Source: Paulownia fortunei
Taxonomy: Eukaryota; Streptophyta; Magnoliopsida; Lamiales; Paulowniaceae
Direction: 5' to 3'
Assembly: GCA_019321725.1 (NCBI GenBank)
Contig: CM033116.1
Location: forward strand, 8,884,841-8,948,840
Length of the DNA stretch: 64,000 nucleotides
This document shows, in pieces, positions 35,033 through 48,048 of the stretch. The notes beneath the pieces were generated by a model. The model saw nothing but the letters and a program-made list of their open reading frames with translations. It ran no database searches and was not told the DNA's origin. Position 1 is the stretch's first letter. The number at the start of each line of letters is the position of its first letter. A program made the position numbers and the translations under genes.

Positions 35033-36150
35033 TTGTTAAGATGCACCGCTAGATGCTTCACTTGATTTGTGAGGTTTTTGAAATTAGAGAGTTAATTTTA
35101 AGATGAATTGATTAATTGAATTATGTTTTAATATATTTACTAAGTTACAATAGTTGTAAATTCACTGCTAATTTATTGGCTTACTAAGAAAATGAGATAA
35201 ATTACTTTTATCTATAATATTATCCAAACAGTTAGATCAAGTTAATTAATGAATATTAATTAATTTGGAGTTAAAATTAATTTAAAAAATTAAATTAATT
35301 AATTTAATAAAATAATAAATTTATTTAATTGGACCTAATAAAATTAAGGGGCTCTAAAATATTTAATTGATTGGATTAATTAATTAATAAATTTTATTAA
35401 ATTAATTTAATTAATTTAAATAATAAAAATTATTTAATTAGATCTAATTAGATTAAGTGGCCATATAAAATGAATTAATTAATTAAATGAACGTAAATTA
35501 ATTGATGAAGATAAATTATGATTCAAACCGAAGTTAATGGGGCCCGAAAGTCATTCAGAGTCTTTAATTGGATAATGAAAGACTCATTGTTCTTTTCCGG
35601 AAACAAAGTAAGAAAAACTTCTTAACTTAGATGGAAAGGATTAAAGATAAGAACAAAAAAAATAGAGATAAGAAAAGAAATAGAGATAAGAAGGAAATAG
35701 ACCAAATCCTAATAGAATTAGGATTGAACCACCTTATATATAAATATACAAGGTGGTGCACCAAATTATGGGGATTTTTCATGGAAGTTTTGTACCCCTA
35801 CTGCTTCTCTCGCTTTGTATTTTTTTCTTACAATAAACTATTTCTTTAATCATTATGTTCCACCCCGTGATACCAATTTAATTCTTCTAATTACTAATTG
35901 ATTTAAAAATTAATATTTTACTATTAAATTCTAAATTATAGACAAGAATTTAATATCTTCTAGCATAGATATTAAATTGTGATTTTGCTCATTGTGTAGA
36001 TATTGTGAAGATATTTGGATTTTTTTGCAACAAATTAAGTTTCTAATCTAAGGCCAAAATTCGAATTAATTTTGAGATTCTTGAGAAGTGTTGAGGAGTG
36101 TAGAAATTTGAATTGCTTTTGTAAAGATATAATAGTAAAAAATATTTATT
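35033..36150 (+). other. Possible Copia-like solo LTR region
   Basis: This stretch has a TTATATATAAATATACAAGG box near 35734, a purine-rich leader before it (35630-35700) and a CTGCTTCTCTCGC segment after it, arranged like an LTR promoter. I could not fix TG and CA ends or a target duplication. The 72-codon frame at 35631 is not convincing. Confidence 0.3.
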
Positions 36151-37729
36151 TTTAATTAAATAAAATATCCAGATGTAAATCGATTAATCACATCAAATTC
36201 AACACATCAAATTTGGGACTACATGCTGCTATGCATGCTTAAAACTTTTAAATTTTGTTGCGCTTAGTCCTGCAATTTTAAAAACCACACCAACTATTAA
36301 TTTGGTGGTTAATTTTTTTAAATCCATCGGTTATATTTTCAAAATAGTGTTTCATTAATATATTACCTCTTTTTATGTATCAAATTATTAAGTTTACAAT
36401 CCCTCTCAATTTCAAACTTATCAAGATACTTTTGTCAACAAAATTAAAAGCAGTTGGATTATGGGCAAAATAGAAAGTTCATCCAATTTTTTTAATGAGT
36501 CGTTACTTTTTATCCAAAACTCTCTAGTGGTAAAACACAGCATTTTCCATTCATTAAAACCCCTTCGAAACTTTGCCCTTGTCCTTGAACTACGAAATAG
36601 TCCACTATACCCCCACCATCTAACAACAGTCAACACATTTGAAAAGAGCAACTGTGCTCACACCCAAGCTTGCCTTGGAGGCTCTTCAATTGAAGTCTAG
36701 CCCACAGAAAAACAGCAAAAACAAGATACTTTTCACTTCTAGCTTATATATTTTCAATTTAGATATTCTAAGTCATTCAACTACAATTTAAGTTTATATA
36801 TTTTTGGAGTAACATGCAAAATATAATCTAGGCTTGACAAACTTGAATTTTCAACAATCCTCATCAGTCGGAATTTTTTATTCAAAATTAATGTTTTATC
36901 TTATATTTTATATTCTAGATCTACTTTTTCTGTCATTTGCTTGTTCCTTAAGTATTTAACAAGCATTTACATATATGGAATTCAAATTTAAATATGAAAA
37001 ATAAAGGATTCAAAATACCCATTTAGAGTTGAGGTTTATTCTGTTACAGATTTGTGGGGTGATCCAAGTTAAAAAAATAAATTTAAATAGTGTTTAGTTC
37101 TGTACTCCACCTCACTACATTTTTCCTGAGTACAAAAAGAAAAGAACTGAATTGCAGAAATCAGCAAACAACATTTGTTCAGGACATAGTGCCACACTCC
37201 TCTAAAAGCATGTGACTATGGAAATTTGGAGGAACCAAATATGTCCTAAATCTTTTACCCTTTTCCAAATTTTCATTTCCATTTTTTATTTTCTAAAATT
37301 CTTTTTTTGTGTGTGGGGATTGTAGGACTCTCTCTTTCCACTGAAATACTTTTGTTTTGTATCTTTAGATTAATCCATGCTTTTGGCTTTTGCCAGCCCA
37401 TGTGAGGTATCCAGTGAAGATGTGACCCCTCCAACCATTCTACACGCATACACATCACCCTCAACTTTTCCAGTCCAGCTTTCTGCTCTGTGAATTTGCC
37501 CAAATCCCATAAATCCCTTTTGTTTCACGAACTTGCTCTTATTATGATGACTTGAACTTTTCTTGTATCAAAATTTCCCAAAGTTGCTTACTCATTTTCT
37601 TCTTGCTTTTAGGCAACTGCTTTTCTAAGTTTATGATATGTAGAATTGTTTAAAAGGTAAGATTTTTCATTTTTCTTCTGTACACGTACAATTTCACAGG
37701 CAATAGCGTGTATCTGAGGCAATATACCT
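36151..37729. other. Intergenic, upstream of the host gene
   Basis: No coding sequence or transposon signature that I can support. The last few hundred bases may hold the promoter and upstream leader of the gene at 38055. Confidence 0.4.
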
Positions 37730-37737
37730 TATAAATA
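37730..37737 (+). promoter_or_regulatory. Candidate TATA box of the host gene
   Basis: TATAAATA lies about 325 bp upstream of the chosen ATG at 38055. It is a plausible core promoter, but other AT-rich matches exist and a leader intron cannot be excluded. Confidence 0.3.
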
Positions 37738-38054
37738 AGGTCTTTCAAGTATGCTTTTTCTTATGGAATTGTATTTACTTTGAGGATGATGCGAACTTGG
37801 GGGGAAAAGGTAATTTCAGGTGTTTGCTTTTCAGGCTAAACTGTGAACTATCATAGGATTTCTAGAAAAAGGGGCTAGCCCTCTTCTCATTATGGGCATT
37901 TTAACTTTATAGAACTAGGTATATTTTTCTTGGTTTTTTCAGGGAAATATCTGGAAATAATTTCTAGCTGGGCTTTGAACTTTGGGGTTTCTGGTTCAAT
38001 TTTGAGTGAAATATACCAATGTGAGAATCTTTGAAGTGGATTTTCAAGGTAAAG

Positions 38055-38845
38055 ATGGGATCTTTTAGTGGTTTAGGCATTGGTTTGAGTTTTGTGTTTG
38101 GTTGCATTTTGATGGGGCTTGTGGCAGAGCTTTACTATTTGCTTTGGTGGAAGAAGAGAATGGCCAATACTAGTAGTAGCAGCAGTCAAGAACTCACCAA
38201 CTCAGTGAGAAATCCACAAGAACAACAAGACTTGGAAATGGGCTCAAGCAAGGATTTGGGGTTGAAAGGGTATTGTGAGGAAGGGGTGGAAACAGAGTTG
38301 ATGAGGATGCACAATCTTTGTGGCCCCCCAGGTTTCTCTTCACAATTAAAGAGGAAAGTAAGGAGGATTTGGAGTCTGATGATGGGAAATCAAGAAAAGG
38401 GTCAAGAACAAGGAGTTTGAGTGACCTTGTTTTAGCTGTTGATGGCACCCCTTTGTCTTCACCAACTGTTAAGACTCCACACTCTTTGGACTCTTACAAT
38501 CATCATGGAATCAACCCCCTCTTTGAGTCCCTTTCAGAGGCAGAACTCAACAGGTTGAGATCTTCCCCTCCTCCAAAGTTCAAGTTCTTGAAGGATGCTG
38601 AGGACAAGTTACTAAGGAGGTTATTAGAGGAAGAAGCAGATAGAAAAAAGGGCCTAAAGAATGAAGGGTTTGTTCAAGATTCTGTCACCAAAGATTCTCA
38701 GAATTCAAAAATGGCCTCTCAAGAAGAAAAAGGTGCTTCTTTTGTTTCATTCATTAATAAGAGCATAGTGAGAGAGCAGCTTCATAACCAAGCATCACAG
38801 GTACTTCCGTTGGCTTCTTCTCCAACATTTCAACCCAGTGCCTGA
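38055..38845 (+). CDS. Plant-specific single-pass membrane protein, frame broken at a C6 run
   Basis: The ATG at 38055 opens MGSFSGLGIGLSFVFGC. A hydrophobic segment spans about residues 5-32 and is followed by WWKKR, so an N-terminal anchor with the basic side cytosolic is likely. A Ser run and a polar acidic region follow. The frame then reads LCGPPG and would end soon after, but one frame over, from about 38321, it reads WPPRFLFTIKEESK and stays open to the TGA at 38843-38845. It passes SRTRSLSDL, NPLFES, SPPPKFKFLKDAE, a charged Lys/Glu helix and LPLASSPTF. GPPRFLFTI, LSDL and the LPLASSP tail are features I recall from an uncharacterised plant transmembrane family of about this length (near 263 residues). 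The switch falls in six C at 38324-38329, one base short of a continuous frame. It is either a recent lesion or a sequence error. Function unknown. Confidence 0.75.
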
Positions 38846-39808
38846 TGAGAAATCCTCTATGTAGTATAAAAATGGAGTGGTTTAAGTTATTCTTTTTCTC
38901 ATTCATTTGCACTTTACTACTACATGTTTGTTTATATTACAGAGATTAAAATCTGTGTTTTGATTCTTGCCCTTCCACTGATATGGAGCAGAAATTCATC
39001 TGAAGTGTCTGTTCTAGCTTTTGGCTTTTCTCTATTTTCTCTGGTTGTTAAGCTAGGTGACATCATTAATGTGGAGAAATTTATTCACCTACTAAAGTAT
39101 TTATACTATGTTTGGTTCAAGTATTTAAAAAAATGTTAGGATAAAGAAAAACAAAAATAGAGAAATACAGAATTCCAAAATTGTTTGGTGGTTTAAGGAA
39201 AATAATGAGGAAAGTATGGTAAGAAGAGGTAATGGCTGTGTTGGAGAAAAATGAGTTTTTTCCAAATATATTTCCACAAAATTTACTTTTTCTTTGTATT
39301 TTTCATAACAACAACAACAATCAAAATTATTTTTTCTAGCACTCTTTTTTTTCTTTTTCTCACCTTACTATGGTAGGAAAGGCAGGTGCACTATCATAAA
39401 AGGCTTGAATTAAGTGCAGTCATTCTCTATCCAATTTAAATCCTCTCAAGCAAACATTCAATTAATGCTTATGCAAGGAATTACTCATTATTTGGTAAGT
39501 GTTTTTAATGTGCTGGTTATCATCAAAGCTTTGGTCATGCTTTGTTAGAAAAATGTGGAACAGTGAGTTTGCCAAGCACAGAGACAGAGACCCTATAATG
39601 GCTCAAGTTGGTTGATTATTGCAAATGATTGGGTTACCTATACTAGGGCCTTAAAGTTTCAATCTTTATAGAGGTGAATCTTTCTTATTGATTAGAACTG
39701 GTTGCTGTTGAACATGCACTTCTATCATTGCCCTTTTGGTATTTCAATTTGTAGCTCAAGAGATGCCACCGCTACCCTCTAAGTGGGGTGTAGATTTTAG
39801 TATGAGAA
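38846..39808 (+). other. Downstream of the host gene, probable 3' untranslated region then intergenic
   Basis: Immediately after the stop, T-rich sequence of moderate complexity may be the 3' untranslated region. I see no clear polyadenylation signal that fixes its end, and no further gene. Confidence 0.35.
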
Positions 39809-39905
39809 TATTTCATTTTGCGACATTATTATATGTATATGTAACAACATCGAATTAATTTTATTTTATGACATTATTATATATGTAACAACACCGAATC
39901 AATTT
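39809..39905 (+). repeat. Tandem pair of ~48-bp units
   Basis: GACATTATTATATGTATATG with TAACAACATCGAATTAATTT is followed by a second copy with GACATTATTATATATG and TAACAACACCGAATCAATTT. The copies are directly adjacent. Confidence 0.75.
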
Positions 39906-40550
39906 GACAGTACTCAAGTGAGTGGTATGTAAAGCCTCGGAAGTTAATTTGGACAGGACTCAAGAGAGTCAAGTGAATGATATGAAACTTTCCACAATTT
40001 GCTAAGTTATGTTGTCTTTCCTTCTCGTTGTTACTCCGAAGAAAAACAAATAATGGTATATCCATTAGTAATCTTTCAATCAATTATTATAGATGGTAAA
40101 TGGGTCTTGTCCAAACTATCTTCAAAAGTCTATAAGTATGAGGTCGAGACTTATGAGGTCTTGAGTTCAATATGTGCAGGTATTTGTATCATAATATTTT
40201 AGTTAATTGGTTATTGATGGTTGTATTAAAATTATTGATATTTTGATATGATAAAAAATATAATTAATGCTCCATTAAAAACACTCACAATTATGACTTG
40301 TGGACATGTTTCTTGTGTTGTAGACTATTAATTGCCTCCCATAAATTTAGCCAAACAATTTACTCTACACGTCCAAGCCTAAAGATTTTAATTTGAAATG
40401 ATATGGTTGTACGAGTTCGTGTACAAAATATAGATACCTTTGGTGCATTATTAGATCATGTCCTCACATGTGATGTAGAGATATGTAATCATGTATCTTT
40501 CAACTTGGAGTTTATTTATTAACAAAGGAATCAAGATATTAAGGGATATT
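39906..40550. other. Intergenic, nothing recognised
   Basis: Short spurious reading frames only. Confidence 0.4.
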
Positions 40551-41198
40551 AAGGGCTTGTTGGCTAGCTCGATGGGATAATATTTGATATCTTTAACTAG
40601 AATGTATTTTTTTAATTAATGAATCATCACATTTTTTGATTGTCAAATTTTTAATGTGTGATATTCTATGTAAAATTTATAACATAATGTTTGGTTGGCT
40701 ATACTTATAATTTGGATAAAATAAATAATATTTAAAATATTCTTTCACTTTTTAACTTTTTGTACTAATTTATCTATTGTTGGTTAACTAGTATAAATGA
40801 AGAGTTTTTGAGCGCGGAAAATATAGAGTTTAGGCTCTATGTGTGTCGTAATATAGTTTTTACATTTAGTGCCTATATGTTACATTTAGTTGTAGAGCTT
40901 AGGTGCTACATTTAATTGATCTGCAACGATTCACCTAGGTTTTGTTTACGGAGCACAACTCTCTTTGAAGTTGTATATACATGTATATGATAATTTGATC
41001 TTTGTATAATTTAATATAAGTTGAAGGTTTTCTTTGAATAATGATCACACTGAGGTGATCAGTGTGATCCATTATGAAGAATGAATTTTCAACACTGGGT
41101 CAAAATATTTTCATAGGTTATATATTTTCAACCAAACAAGAAATTGAGCTTGATTACACATTTATCACATGTAATCAAGCCTACCAAAGAGGGCCTAA
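40551..41198. mobile_element. Candidate hAT-type MITE, about 650 bp
   Basis: The left end AAGGGCTTGTTGGCTAGCT and the right end, read inward, TTAGGCCCTCTTTGGTAGGC resemble each other. GGATATT flanks both sides (40544-40550 and 41199-41205), with near matches one base further, fitting a 7-8-bp duplication. There is no coding capacity. Confidence 0.55.
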
Positions 41199-41888
41199 GG
41201 ATATTTTAGGGAAAAAAACATAAATAAGTGTTGATTTATGAAGGTGGGATTATGTGCTTAAGGGCTTGCACTGTATGCAATTCTTGGTGATTATATAATT
41301 GTATATTGATGACACCATAACATTTTCACTTTGATGAAATTTTTGAAAAATGATTTGTATTATATTCCACTGCTAAAACTTTTGTACACGGCACAATTAA
41401 AGGAAATAAAGCATTTACATGATTTGAGTACTTGGAAAATTCTAATTCAGATTTGATTTGCTATATTCAACCAATCATAGTGGATAAATATTGTATCATG
41501 GAATATACTTGATTATAATTTAATGGTATTTGTGGTCATGTAAATGAATAGGTGGCCCTAAAAATATTGATACTCTTGCACGGATAGGTATTGTGGAACG
41601 TGTGTTTAGGATTGGATCATGTGATGACGTGATAGGATAATAACCATTATGAAAATTATGATGTGACATAATATGATTGTATAATAAATAAAATACATCA
41701 CTTATAAAAATATTTTGAATTCACATGATAAATGAAGTAATTAGAAAAGATTTAAGTGATGTGATTCTAAATGTAGATACAACATTTACTCAAGTGAATT
41801 GAAAATAGAGGAAAAATGTGGGCAACCTTAGGTAAATAGTATCTATGTTGAATTGAGTTAAAATGTTTGATTATTGTCTTTGGGACAA
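41199..41888. other. Intergenic, nothing recognised
   Basis: AT-rich, no supported feature. Confidence 0.4.
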
Positions 41889-42150
41889 ATGTAACACCTC
41901 ATGTATTGTTCATTTTGCTTGAATTATGGACAAGTATCATATTATATATATATATATATATAGAAGTGTAATACATGCTACATTCAGTATATTGTCCATC
42001 GAATATTTGGATAATCGATAAATGTCTCATACTATATATAGAGAGAGATAAATTGATAGATAGAGATGTAATACATACTATATTTGGTGTATTGTTCACT
42101 TAGTGTTTGAATGATTAACAATGTCTGCATATCTAATGTATTATTCATTA
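41889..42150 (+). repeat. Diverged tandem repeats, period near 120 bp
   Basis: GTAACACCTCATGTATTGTTC, GTAATACATGCTACATTCAG and GTAATACATACTATATTTGG each open a similar block, and the last two are followed by a TATTGTYCA segment, a TTTG-AT-AT segment and an AATGTCT segment in the same order. A short (TA)n tract at about 41942-41960 interrupts the first. Confidence 0.55.
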
Positions 42151-42450
42151 TAATGTAACACTATCAAGAATCGATAAATATAGATAGATGATCTATATTT
42201 CATTACCTTATAGACATAGACAACTATAGCAGAAAATAGATTTTTGCCCAACAAAGCTGTATTTTTTGCCAAAAGATTGGCTACTTTGTCAAACTCTATG
42301 TGGCAAAAATTTATTTGAAGAATGTCAAAACTCATCAATATCGTTCAACAATTTTGTAGGAAACGTCTACTACCTACCAAAACAATTTGAAAAAGTGAAA
42401 AATAAATAAATAAAAGCAAACAACAATAAGCATTATCAAAATTTTAAAAT
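42151..42450. other. Intergenic, nothing recognised
   Basis: No supported feature. Confidence 0.4.
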
Positions 42451-42784
42451 AGAGTCTCGGGCACAGTTCAACTGGCGGAACAATTAATTTGAATTTGCTT
42501 TCAACGGCAGGGTGGGGGTTCGAATCCTGGTGGGAACTTACGGATGCATTTCAGTATGGAGCAATCACTGTGCTGTCAGTGGGACCCTGCGATTGAGGTG
42601 TCTCGAGCGATCATTGTGGATTGAACTTCTTGTGCGCAGAAGTATACAGTTCTTGTTGGGAACCTGGGTGTTGGTTGAGCCATATCCCGCGATTTACCCC
42701 TCCTATGTGCTAGGGACAAGTGTCTAGGAGGTGCAGAATTAATCCGACGCAAGTTGGGAATCTAAATTATAAAAAAAAAAAAAA
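42451..42784 (+). mobile_element. tRNA-derived SINE, about 330 bp with poly(A) tail
   Basis: A GC-richer island in AT-rich flanks starts GAGTCTCGGGCACAG, has an A-box-like TGGCGGAACAA at about 42473, and a perfect B box GGTTCGAATCC at 42517-42527. A body without long reading frames leads to a poly(A) run at about 42769-42784. The flanks AAAATTTTAAAA (left) and AAAATTTAAAA (right, after the tail) may be a target duplication with one indel. The 71-codon frame at 42512 inside it is not a gene. Confidence 0.65.
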
Positions 42785-45450
42785 TTTAAAAAAGATAACA
42801 AAAATGAAATTCGTCTTTTTTTTTTTTTTTAATGCTTTAACCTAGTGCTTTCTGATTCACTAAGGACTGAGCTTGACAATATTATCAGATGATAAAATCA
42901 TATTGTATTATAGAAAGGAGTAAAGAGTCTCTTTCTGCTGTTGCTTTTGTGCGTACTTGCCTAATTTGCACGTAATTGTGTTAAGTGAAATAGAAGTGTT
43001 GATTAGATCATACTCAATTGGCACATTGAAGTTAACAATAAAAATCTAATATTGGCTTTTTTGACTGGTTAAAACTAAACGATATGTGTCCTGTCGTTTA
43101 GGCTAAATTAATACTATGTTGACCTATGCCTACCCCATTACTTCATCTTTCAACTTTCAAGTAAACATCTCCAGCCCACCCCCTCCCTCTGTCCAAATAT
43201 TATTACCAGGGGAAGAGGGGAGGTGGGGGCATTGCTCACATTTTCCATATCAACTGGAATAACTAATTGAAATGGTAAAATTTGATTAGAATTATAAGAT
43301 TGATGATAAGATGTTAAATAATAATGTAAAAAAATTGTTAATAATGATATTTATTAAATAAAAATAATTTTTATTTTGCGATGATAATAATTTTTACAAG
43401 TTTAAATTATTATCACAGACATGTGATACTCATATAATAAAAATCTAATGATCCGAAACACTATCACTATTAACTTGTGATAATATCTTAATTATCATTA
43501 TACATGTATCATACTAATTATCAATAATAATAATGATAATTAAAATAAATATATTTGACGATAAAATAAAAATTTATTATCACTTAATATATAAAGTTAG
43601 TGATAATTTCCATATCATTCCTTAATATTTTATTATTAATATTCTTCTTGTATTATGAGGTCATAGGTTTCACTTCCATAAATATTAGTTTCTTTTCATT
43701 TTGGCTTGTGATTTTGTACTCAATTAATGATTGACATATCAAACATACTTTAATTTTATTTAAAAAATTAATTCAACCTAAAAAAAATTCCTATGTGGTT
43801 CATCTTTCCAAGTGCTTTTTTGAATTAGGGTTGTCTTTGTTCCTTTTCCTAAAGTTATTATATGATCTTGAAACTTTATCACTAGTAAGTGGTTCATCTT
43901 TCTTTTTCTTTGTCATTTATTTTTGGTTTGAATTTCCCTAACTACGCTCCCCTAACTTCCCCTCTTCCAATCAATGTACACTTGTGAAGTTATTCTATAT
44001 AATGCATTAAGAAAGTTCTTATGTTCATCTCTCTCATGATTGAACTAGTAATTTTTCTTTCACCATCATTCTTGTCCATCTGCATTTTCCTGTATTTGAA
44101 TTTGAACTTCCTCTCTCCCTTAATAAAAAGAACTAGTGGCTTTTTTCATTTATATATATTGCATGGAAAAACTTCCGGCTTATTTATCTATTAACTGCAC
44201 AAATTTTTAGTAGAGCACACCAAACTCTAGGAAGACATCTCATGCTCTCCATCTTGCATCCTCAACAATCGAATTTTATTTTCATGGATTGAATTTTGTT
44301 CGTTGTACTTAAAGTTATAACTTAAAGTAATTTTACTATTCAAAAATAACTTCCAAATTTTATATTTAAATTATAGCTTATAGGCCCACACCATGAAAAG
44401 CACATCCCCCACTAGCTTGAAGATTTGAACTTTCATGAGAAGGGCAATTTTTGTCAAATAAACCAGCTATATTTTCTAAAAGTAAGTCGCAGTAAAGTTT
44501 GAAGAAAGAAAAAAGAAAAAAAAAAAAAAAAAAAAAGGGTACCCGTTTTATGGATCAGTTCTGCACTTTTTCATTACCTCCCTTGATTTGTTAAGATACA
44601 TATATATTATGGTAAATGTTAATTTCTTGAATCCAGCCAATTATATTTATTGCTTTCATATTTCACAAATAGTAAAAAAAAATAAAATTGTGTAGTGTGA
44701 AACTGTGAATCGTTCAACTTTATCCTAAAAAACAAGAAATGTGTCATTTTCGTCACGCGACCTGCCTAAAAGTCGCCCCCACCTTGAAACATTTGTTGAG
44801 ATAATTTGAATGGAAAGATTGCACAAATTCTGCATCAATCAACAAAAAGTGTCGCAGTCAAAATTCAAATTGGCAGCTGATTTTATTAATTTGGCCATTA
44901 TTTCAAAACTTATGAACATCATTTTACTGCTGGACATGAGTTGTAAGGAAAAATAGGGCCCCATCTTAATTAGTGTTAGCAGGTTACACAAGCATTATCG
45001 ACATATCATTCTATAGTGAATAAACTGATATTAAATTATAAAATATAATTATTCTTTTTCACCATTCAAGGCTTATTTTGTTTAATATAATAGTATTGGA
45101 TGAATCAACATAACACATCCAATCCAATTTCATCCTAATGAACCAAAGGTTCACACATAACTATACTGGAATTTGTAATTTTTTTTTTAAATTCAAACCT
45201 TGAAATATAGAAAATGAAGGAAGAAGTATGATTCAAACCATTGTTTCATCTATAAGTGGTAATGTTAGGTACCATTATTTTTAACGAGTGTTTATAAATA
45301 AATTAAGATAAAATTGAATTGAATTTGCAGTTACCAATATTGGTGTATAAATTCAAAATTTATGACTTTTTGAACAATTCAAAGGTGACAATTTTTCTCC
45401 AATGAAGTCTTAGTCTTTGTCCAAGTGATAGAGTGAGGCCCCCAACACAA
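42785..45450. other. Intergenic, nothing recognised
   Basis: AT-rich sequence with simple-repeat patches, including a run of A at about 44518-44535. No reading frame or transposon terminus that I can support. Confidence 0.4.
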
Positions 45451-48048
45451 CAGTAGGGGTGAGAATATGGGTGTTGACCCATGGGTCTAATCCAACCCAA
45501 CTATTTTTCAGTTGGGTTGGGTTTTAAGATGTTGTATGTTGGGTCCAAGTGGATTGAATTTAAGTGGTCCCGTTGGATTGTGTGTTGAAAATGAGTCTAA
45601 CCCAATAAAATAAGCGAAAATTTAACAATTTATAAAAATGAAAAAAACATTGTACTACTTTTTCTTCAGTTATTACAAAATTCTAATACATAACCCAACA
45701 TCTTTAATCATACATAATTAAGCAAAATGACTAAGTGGATTGGGTTTAAATGGGTTTTGTTAGATTGTGAGTTCAAAATTGGTCCAAAGTGGCGTCCAAC
45801 ACAAAAGAAAACCTAAAATTTATTAATTTTAAAAATCCAATCTTATAATTTTCTTGTACTTTTACAAGCTCTAGTGTATCCCTCCACACTCTAATTGTAA
45901 ACAAATAAGCGAAATAAGTAAATTATTCTTAAAAGACAAAAAGATATGAATGAACATGAAAATTGTCATAACATTCCTAAACAATAAAATATGAACATGT
46001 AAAATGACTAAACTGCCCACTAAATGTTCATAATTATAAAACGTGCAAAATAACAATTATGCGCCTACATGATTAAAAACAACCCATAAAAGTGGGAAAT
46101 CACCAATATATTCCTAAAAAGCCTAAATAACATACAAACATATAAAATGACTTAAACATCTCAAAATGATCAAAAATTACATATGAAAGATGTAAAATGA
46201 ATAAAATTTCCTAAAAGCTAAAATAAATACTTAAAACTTATTGCCTTTTCATTCTTCTTTTGAATTTATTACCAATAGAATCATCATTGGAAATTCTCAC
46301 AAAATGTTACACAAACAATGCCAATTGCAGAATATGAATTTAGTCATAATGACACAATTGAACTTAACAATTATATAATACAGTGTTTTATAGGTGATTT
46401 CATTGCCTATTTGCAATGCATGGGAAATCCGTGAGTAAGCTTTTTATTCATTTGTAATTAGGCATATCTCACTGTAGTTTACCTACACTAAAACAATGAT
46501 CAAAAGACTATTTACAAAAGGAAAAGGAAAAGGAAAAAGAAAGAAAGACAGAAGCTCACTGTAACTCAAATGACAGTAAGTATTCACCTCCAAAAAAAGA
46601 AAATTGAATTATTTTGTTGACTTACTTTAAGACACAATACTTTTTATTAATTTGGACAAATATTTGTATTTTATGTTGTTTCTTCTTTTGTTCATTTGCA
46701 TATAGTATTGTGATAAATATTGATGATTAAAATATCGAGTTAAATTTTGTATAGACTGTGGCAATTTTAGTTTTGGTACTTACATTTCAAAATGGTCCCG
46801 TAAGAAATTTTTTGGCAAATAAGTTCCTTTCATTAAAAAATTAATGGCCCCAACTAACTTGGCAGTTAAAACCTGAAATGGAAGGGAAAATGCACGGTTC
46901 GACTAATTTTTTAAGGAAAATCTGGTGCAACTGCTATTAAAAGGCTTCCCAAGTTTCTCCAAACTTCTCCAAGCATTCTTCCACCATTCTTAGACCAAAA
47001 ATTTAAAAAAAAAAAAAAAAAATCTTTCATCTACACAATCCAAAATACTTTGTCGCTACAGAAAATTTGCCGGACGATCGAACGTTCTGGACAAATAAAA
47101 ATCCCAAAAGAAGATTTCTTTGTTATGCCAACTCCAAGAATATTATACTTATTGATATTTTCAAGGGATAAATTATTATCTTACATATCTATATTTCAAT
47201 AATTTTGAATCTAGCTTGGAAGGATTTTATACTATCTATATGTAAAACTAGTTTTAATCCTGTATAATTTCTTGTCTAACTTTAAATTTAAAAATAAGGG
47301 ATATGTAGATAATTTCAACAATTCATATTAAAAAATTAAAGTGATGGATAACTAAATAAATATAAAAGTAGAGGCATGAAAATTTTTAATTTGCTTATTT
47401 GAATTAAAATTAAAATATAAACTAACTTATCAAACAAATATTGAACTGTTTTAGATAAAGATATGCATTTTTTTTTAAATTTAATAAAATAAATATATCT
47501 AAATTATTGATGCCAAAATATCTACTTACTAGTATGAATGCACTTGAGTTGCACATTCAATATCCACTATTTTATATATAATGTGAAAATTGTTTAGGGG
47601 AAATTATTAAGAATTTCTTAAAATAAATATTTCTAATCCAAAAATTTCATTTAAATATTTTTCAATCCAAAAATACATTCCATTAACTTTTCATTTAAAA
47701 AAAACAAAAATCAATTTAATTAATTGCTTTTAAATGGAAAATTCTTTATTTAATATTTCAAATTGATTTGTTGTAATGATGATTTTAATTTTAACAAATT
47801 AAATTTATTTAAAAAATATTTTTGAATACATGTAAATTATAGTAGAGATAAGTTTAATTTAAGACTGAATGAACTAATAAGGCAAATTTTACTTTTGGTC
47901 GCATGAGATTAGGCGCGTTGCAATTTAGGTTATGTTGATAAATTTTAGTCCTATGAAGTTATGGCCATGTACTTTACACGTGGTTTTTTCCGTTAGTTTT
48001 TTTATGACAATGACTAAAATTGCACATAAATAATTTTTATGGGACCAT
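45451..48048. other. Intergenic, with one possible hAT-like terminus
   Basis: TAGGGGTGAGAATATGGG at about 45453, followed by repeated GGGTTGGGTTT motifs to 45600 and again near 45740, looks like the start of a non-autonomous hAT element, but I found no matching right end. The rest, to the Gypsy LTR at 48049, holds nothing I recognise. Confidence 0.3.

Noticed and set aside
38031..38054. Start of the host gene at 38031
   Set aside because: That position is TTG, not used as a plant nuclear start without cause. ATG 38055 begins directly before the membrane segment.
38924..39139. 71-codon frame after the host gene as a second exon
   Set aside because: The gene already ends with its expected tail and a stop at 38845; the frame has no recognisable motif.
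42450..42540. Possible tRNA gene from the perfect B box
   Set aside because: No acceptor stem or anticodon arm can be paired, and a poly(A) tail follows about 250 bases on, so a SINE is the better reading.
42512..42727. 71-codon plus-strand frame
   Set aside because: Lies within the SINE body and starts at its B box region; the GC-rich SINE simply lacks stops there.
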